Made by a program: the position numbers and the translations under genes
Notes under the pieces: generated by a model
The model's database searches: none
What the model was told of the DNA's origin: nothing
Seen by the model: the letters and a program-made list of their open reading frames with translations, nothing else
In this document: positions 60,841 to 64,000 of the stretch, one piece after another
Layout: the number at the start of each line of letters is the position of its first letter
Numbering within the stretch: position 1 is the stretch's first letter
Source of the DNA: Celeribacter arenosi
GTDB lineage: Bacteria > Pseudomonadota > Alphaproteobacteria > Rhodobacterales > Rhodobacteraceae
DNA: 64,000 nucleotides
NCBI RefSeq assembly: GCF_039539485.1
Contig: NZ_BAABDF010000007.1
Coordinates: forward strand, 744,001 to 808,000
Direction: 5' to 3'

Positions 60841-61803
60841 ATGACAGATTGGGATTCTCTTAGATACATACTCGCCGTCGCCCGTGAGGGCGGCCTGTCG
60901 GGTGCCGCGCGCGTGCTTGGAGTCAACCACGCAACCGTTTCACGTCAGCTGGCAAAGGCGGAGGATGCCGCCGGTGTGCGCTTCTTCACCCGCCTTGCCT
61001 CTGGTCTTCAACCCACCGAGGCCGGTCAGGTCGCGATCGGCCACGCCGAGGAAGTCGAGGCGCGCATGGTCGCCCTCGATATGGCGCTGGCCGCGCGCGA
61101 TGAAACCGAAGAGGGCGAATTGCGCATCACGCTGCCGCCCCTTCTGGCCGATGACCATTTCGCCGAAGACCTCAAAGTGTTCAGGGAATTGCATCCCGCC
61201 ATCGACATCCACATCGTCGGCGTGACCGAGGTGCTGAACCTGCACCGGCGCGAAGCCGACGTGGCCATCCGCGTCACCCGCAGCCCCGAAGAGAGCCTTT
61301 GGGGCCGCATGATGACCCAACAGCGCTCCGGCTGGTTCGCCTCGCCCTCCTATGTCGCCGAATATAGCGATGTGCTCGCGGGGCGCGACCGTGACCGCGC
61401 GCTGCCCTATATCTCCTTCACCGCATGGTCGCAGGCCTGCCCATCGCAACTCTTTGCGGAAATGCCCAATTCGACCGTCGCCATCCGCACCGACGACATG
61501 GTCTCGGCGCTCTCGCTCGCCCGCCAAGGCGTCGGCATGGTGCGCAGCTCGCATTTCCTCGGCAACCCCGATCCCGGCCTGATGCGCGTGCCGGGTCTGG
61601 GTCTGTCCGACCATATGCCGATCTGGGTGCTCACCCATCCCGACCTGCGCCACGTGCCCCGCGTCACCGAATTCATGCGCTTTATCGCGGGCCGCTTCTC
61701 GGCGCGCAAAACGCTGTATATGGGTCCCGACGAGGTGATCGATAACGCCGATACGCGCCCCGATGCGGCCAAGTTCGAAGGCACTCTGGCCTCAAACAGC
61801 TAG
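60841..61803 (+). CDS. LysR-family transcriptional regulator
   Basis: The 320-aa protein has the HTH MTDWDSLRYILAVAREGGLS, then ARVLGVNHATVSRQLAKAED, and a full LysR effector domain, with a slightly long C-terminal tail. ATG 60841 is chosen over 60808 because it gives the usual length before the HTH. It is divergent from the YdeI-family gene and may control it. Target and ligand unknown. Confidence 0.9.
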   Translation: MTDWDSLRYILAVAREGGLSGAARVLGVNHATVSRQLAKAEDAAGVRFFTRLASGLQPTEAGQVAIGHAEEVEARMVALDMALAARDETEEGELRITLPPLLADDHFAEDLKVFRELHPAIDIHIVGVTEVLNLHRREADVAIRVTRSPEESLWGRMMTQQRSGWFASPSYVAEYSDVLAGRDRDRALPYISFTAWSQACPSQLFAEMPNSTVAIRTDDMVSALSLARQGVGMVRSSHFLGNPDPGLMRVPGLGLSDHMPIWVLTHPDLRHVPRVTEFMRFIAGRFSARKTLYMGPDEVIDNADTRPDAAKFEGTLASNS

Positions 61804-61827
61804 GCCACTTAAATCCCGACATGAATA

Positions 61828-61857
61828 GGGCGGCCCCACGCGGAGCCGCCCTTTTCA
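61828..61857. terminator. Terminator between LysR and rhodanese genes
   Basis: GGGCGGC (61828-61834) pairs with GCCGCCC (61845-61851), followed by TTTT; it ends the LysR transcript and perhaps that of the rhodanese. Confidence 0.7.
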
Positions 61858-61875
61858 TTGCATTGCGTGTGGCAC

Positions 61876-62238
61876 TCACGGGGCCACGACATCGCCCCCG
61901 CCCATGGCCCAGTTGTTCAACCCGCCGAGGTTCTGCACTTCCGTGTGCCCCATCTGGCGCAGCATATTGGCCGCACCCGCCGCGCGCGCGCCCGAGGCAC
62001 AATAGAGCACGATGGTTTTGTCACCGTTTTTGAATTCCGGCAGGCATTCCGGCGACGAGGGGTTACATTTCATCGCCATCGTGGCGAGCGGCACAGAAAG
62101 CGCGCCCTTGGCTTTGCCGGTGCTGCGCAATTCCATCGGATCGCGGCAATCGACCAGAACCATAGAACCGTCTTCAACGCCGTGCTGAATGTCATCGACC
62201 GAGAGTTTCGGGGCAGATCCGCCAAAAAGTCCGAACAT
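61876..62238 (-). CDS. Rhodanese-like domain protein
   Basis: A single rhodanese domain of 120 aa with the active-site loop VLYCASGARA holding the catalytic cysteine C80. Upstream are the typical VLVDCRDPMELRSTG and GALSVPLATM segments. Such proteins carry sulphur as a persulphide or act as sulphurtransferases. No signal peptide is seen, so it is cytosolic. ATG 62238 follows AAAGGAAT. Divergent from uvrA. Confidence 0.88.
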   Translation of the reverse strand: MFGLFGGSAPKLSVDDIQHGVEDGSMVLVDCRDPMELRSTGKAKGALSVPLATMAMKCNPSSPECLPEFKNGDKTIVLYCASGARAAGAANMLRQMGHTEVQNLGGLNNWAMGGGDVVAP

Positions 62239-62356
62239 GGATGATTCCTTTAATGGTGTTTCGAGTTGCCCCTTTCCTACCATTGCCCCCTCAACGCCGT
62301 CTGTGATCAAGTCACGCAGGCTTTTCGAGCGCGATCTGGGCGCGTCAATATCGCGT

Positions 62357-62371
62357 GTTCGCGCTTCGTTC
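62357..62371. promoter_or_regulatory. SOS box upstream of uvrA
   Basis: A perfect GTTC-N7-GTTC (62357-62360 and 62368-62371) sits 84 bp before the uvrA start. It is the alphaproteobacterial LexA-binding pattern, and uvrA is a classic LexA target. Confidence 0.8.
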
Positions 62372-62454
62372 TCATTTTCTTGTTGGATGCGCGCGCCACC
62401 TCGCCTAGATAGGAGAGGAAAGTTTTCGACAATTTATCCGGGGTAGTGGGTCGC

Positions 62455-64000
62455 ATGGCCGAACTGAAACATATCGAGGTGCGCGGCGCGCGCGAACACA
62501 ACCTCAAAGGCGTGGATGTGGACATCCCGCGCGACGAGCTCGTGGTGATCACCGGCCTGTCGGGGTCAGGCAAATCCTCGCTCGCTTTCGACACGATTTA
62601 CGCAGAGGGCCAGCGCCGCTACGTTGAAAGCCTCTCGGCCTACGCGCGCCAGTTCCTCGACATGATGGGCAAACCGGATGTGGACCACATCTCCGGCCTG
62701 AGCCCCGCGATCTCCATCGAACAGAAAACCACCTCTAAGAACCCGCGCTCCACTGTGGGCACGGTGACCGAGATCTACGACTACCTGCGCCTCCTGTTCG
62801 CGCGCGCCGGCACCCCCTATAGCCCGACGACCGGCGAGCCGATCGAGGCCCAGCAGGTGCAGGACATGGTCGACATCACCATGCGCCTCGAAGAGGGGAC
62901 ACGCGGCTACCTGCTCGCCCCGATCGTGCGCGACCGCAAAGGCGAATATCGCAAGGAATTCCTCGAACTGCGCAAACAGGGCTTTCAACGCGTCAAGGTC
63001 GACGGGGAATTCTACGAACTCGACGCCCCGCCCACGCTCGACAAAAAGTTCCGCCACAATATCGACGTCGTGGTCGACCGCATCGTGGTGCGCGAAGGTC
63101 TGGAGACCCGCCTCGCGGATTCCCTGCGCACCGCCCTCGACCTTGCTGACGGCATCGCGATCCTCGAAACCGTGCCCAAAGACGACAGTGTCGACCCCGA
63201 ACGCATCACATTCTCGGAAAACTTCGCCTGTCCGGTCTCCGGTTTCACCATCCCCGAAATCGAACCGCGCCTGTTCTCCTTCAACGCGCCCTTCGGCGCC
63301 TGCCCGACCTGCGACGGTTTGGGGATGGAGCTGTTCTTTGACGAACGCCTCGTGGTGCCCGACCAGACGCTCAAAATCGCCGACGGGGCCATCGCTCCAT
63401 GGCGCAAAGGCAAAACGCCCTACTTCCTGCAAACCATCGAAGCGCTGGCCAAACACTACGGCTTCAAACCCTCCGCGCCGTGGAAAACCATCGACCCGAA
63501 AATCCAGAAGGTCTTTCTCTACGGCTCCGGCAACGAAGAAATCCCGTTCCGTTATGACGATGGCGGGCGCGTCTACGAGGTCACGCGCAGCTTCGAGGGT
63601 GTGATCCCCAATATGGAGCGGCGCTACCGCGAAACCGACAGCAACTGGATCCGCGAAGAATTCGAACGCTATCAAAACAACCGCCCCTGCGGCGCCTGCG
63701 GCGGCTACCGGCTGCGCGAAGAGGCGCTCGCGGTGAAAATAGGCCCGCCCGACAACCTCATGCACGCAGGCCAAGTGGTGCAGATGTCGATCAAGGATGC
63801 CTACGCATGGATCGACGGCATCATGGACGCGCTCAGCCCGCAGAAACAGGAAATCGCCCGCGCCATCGTGAAAGAAATCCGCGAACGCCTCGGCTTCCTC
63901 AACAACGTCGGCCTCGACTACCTGACCATGTCGCGCAACGCCGGCACGCTCTCGGGCGGCGAAAGCCAACGTATCCGGCTCGCCAGCCAAATCGGCTCCG
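62455..64000 (+). CDS. uvrA: Excinuclease ABC subunit UvrA, 5' part
   Basis: UvrA recognises DNA damage and loads UvrB in nucleotide excision repair. The gene runs off the right edge; 515 codons of about 950 are present. Seen are the first Walker A (TGLSGSGKSSLAFDT, residues 33-47), the YAEGQRRYVESLSAYARQFL motif, a zinc-finger cysteine pair (GACPTCDGLG) and, at the very end, the ABC signature LSGGESQRIRLASQIGS. ATG 62455 has only a weak ribosome binding site. It is divergent from the rhodanese and has an SOS box 84 bp upstream. Confidence 0.96.
   Translation, partial: MAELKHIEVRGAREHNLKGVDVDIPRDELVVITGLSGSGKSSLAFDTIYAEGQRRYVESLSAYARQFLDMMGKPDVDHISGLSPAISIEQKTTSKNPRSTVGTVTEIYDYLRLLFARAGTPYSPTTGEPIEAQQVQDMVDITMRLEEGTRGYLLAPIVRDRKGEYRKEFLELRKQGFQRVKVDGEFYELDAPPTLDKKFRHNIDVVVDRIVVREGLETRLADSLRTALDLADGIAILETVPKDDSVDPERITFSENFACPVSGFTIPEIEPRLFSFNAPFGACPTCDGLGMELFFDERLVVPDQTLKIADGAIAPWRKGKTPYFLQTIEALAKHYGFKPSAPWKTIDPKIQKVFLYGSGNEEIPFRYDDGGRVYEVTRSFEGVIPNMERRYRETDSNWIREEFERYQNNRPCGACGGYRLREEALAVKIGPPDNLMHAGQVVQMSIKDAYAWIDGIMDALSPQKQEIARAIVKEIRERLGFLNNVGLDYLTMSRNAGTLSGGESQRIRLASQIGS

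Noticed and set aside
62566..63990. 474-codon minus-strand open frame opposite uvrA
   Set aside because: A shadow of the uvrA reading frame, which runs off the window and is supported by Walker A and ABC signature motifs.
1..64000. Mobile elements, CRISPR arrays or prophage
   Set aside because: No transposase, integrase, terminal repeats or spaced repeats were seen; the endolysin/holin set has no phage structural genes beside it.

Overview
This is a chromosomal window from an alphaproteobacterium of the order Rhodobacterales (marine roseobacter-like). The inference rests on gene order and lineage-typical families: purL-ykgJ-bolA-grxD, argC-ccmE-(lysis genes)-ccmF-ccmH, trpC-moaC-moeA-lexA, a coiled-coil gene before zapA, TRAP transporters, a VPLPA-CTERM protein and GTTC-N7-GTTC SOS boxes. 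GC content is high throughout. I see no IS element, CRISPR array, tRNA or rRNA. Almost everything is ordinary core genome, densely packed, with hairpin terminators between convergent genes.

Layout. 0-3 kb: the 5' end of gap (minus), a 47-aa membrane protein, and a LysR regulator divergent from a DUF4386 protein and an NAD(P)-binding protein. 3-6.4 kb: tkt, then a coiled-coil protein and zapA. 6.4-9 kb: a membrane protein and a short-chain dehydrogenase divergent from an AraC regulator. 9-12.7 kb: purL, a cysteine-cluster protein, BolA and monothiol glutaredoxin, with a possible small RNA just upstream of purL. 13-16 kb: LysR, acyltransferase, murI. 16-22.2 kb: argC and ccmE, then five overlapping genes (GH108 endolysin, GTA-type holin and three small proteins), then ccmF and ccmH. 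22.3-29 kb: DUF2087, a PaaG-like hydratase, gltA, gltX, comEC. 29-32.6 kb: lexA under an array of SOS half-sites, moeA, moaC, trpC. 32.7-40.4 kb: a P450, a two-component system and a complete DctPQM TRAP transporter, lying between trpC and trpD-trpG. 42-49 kb: divergent polysaccharide deacetylase, DUF2189, EamA exporter, bactofilin plus M23 peptidase, DUF455 ferritin-like protein, Bcp peroxiredoxin. 49-57 kb: a large AsmA/DUF3971 protein, queA, an MFS transporter, DUF924, lpdA. 57-64 kb: a VPLPA-CTERM protein, a TPC-type metal ATPase, a YdeI-family protein, LysR, rhodanese, and the 5' part of uvrA behind an SOS box.

The points most worth following up are: (1) the translationally coupled lysis cassette inside the cytochrome c maturation operon, whose holin family is named for gene-transfer-agent release; (2) an NtrC/DctD-like regulator without the sigma-54 loop, next to two palindromic operators 33 bp apart and a sigma-70-like promoter before dctP; (3) four GTTC half-sites at about one helical turn spacing upstream of lexA; (4) a compact possible small-RNA gene upstream of purL. 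All functions are read from sequence and family knowledge; no search was run.
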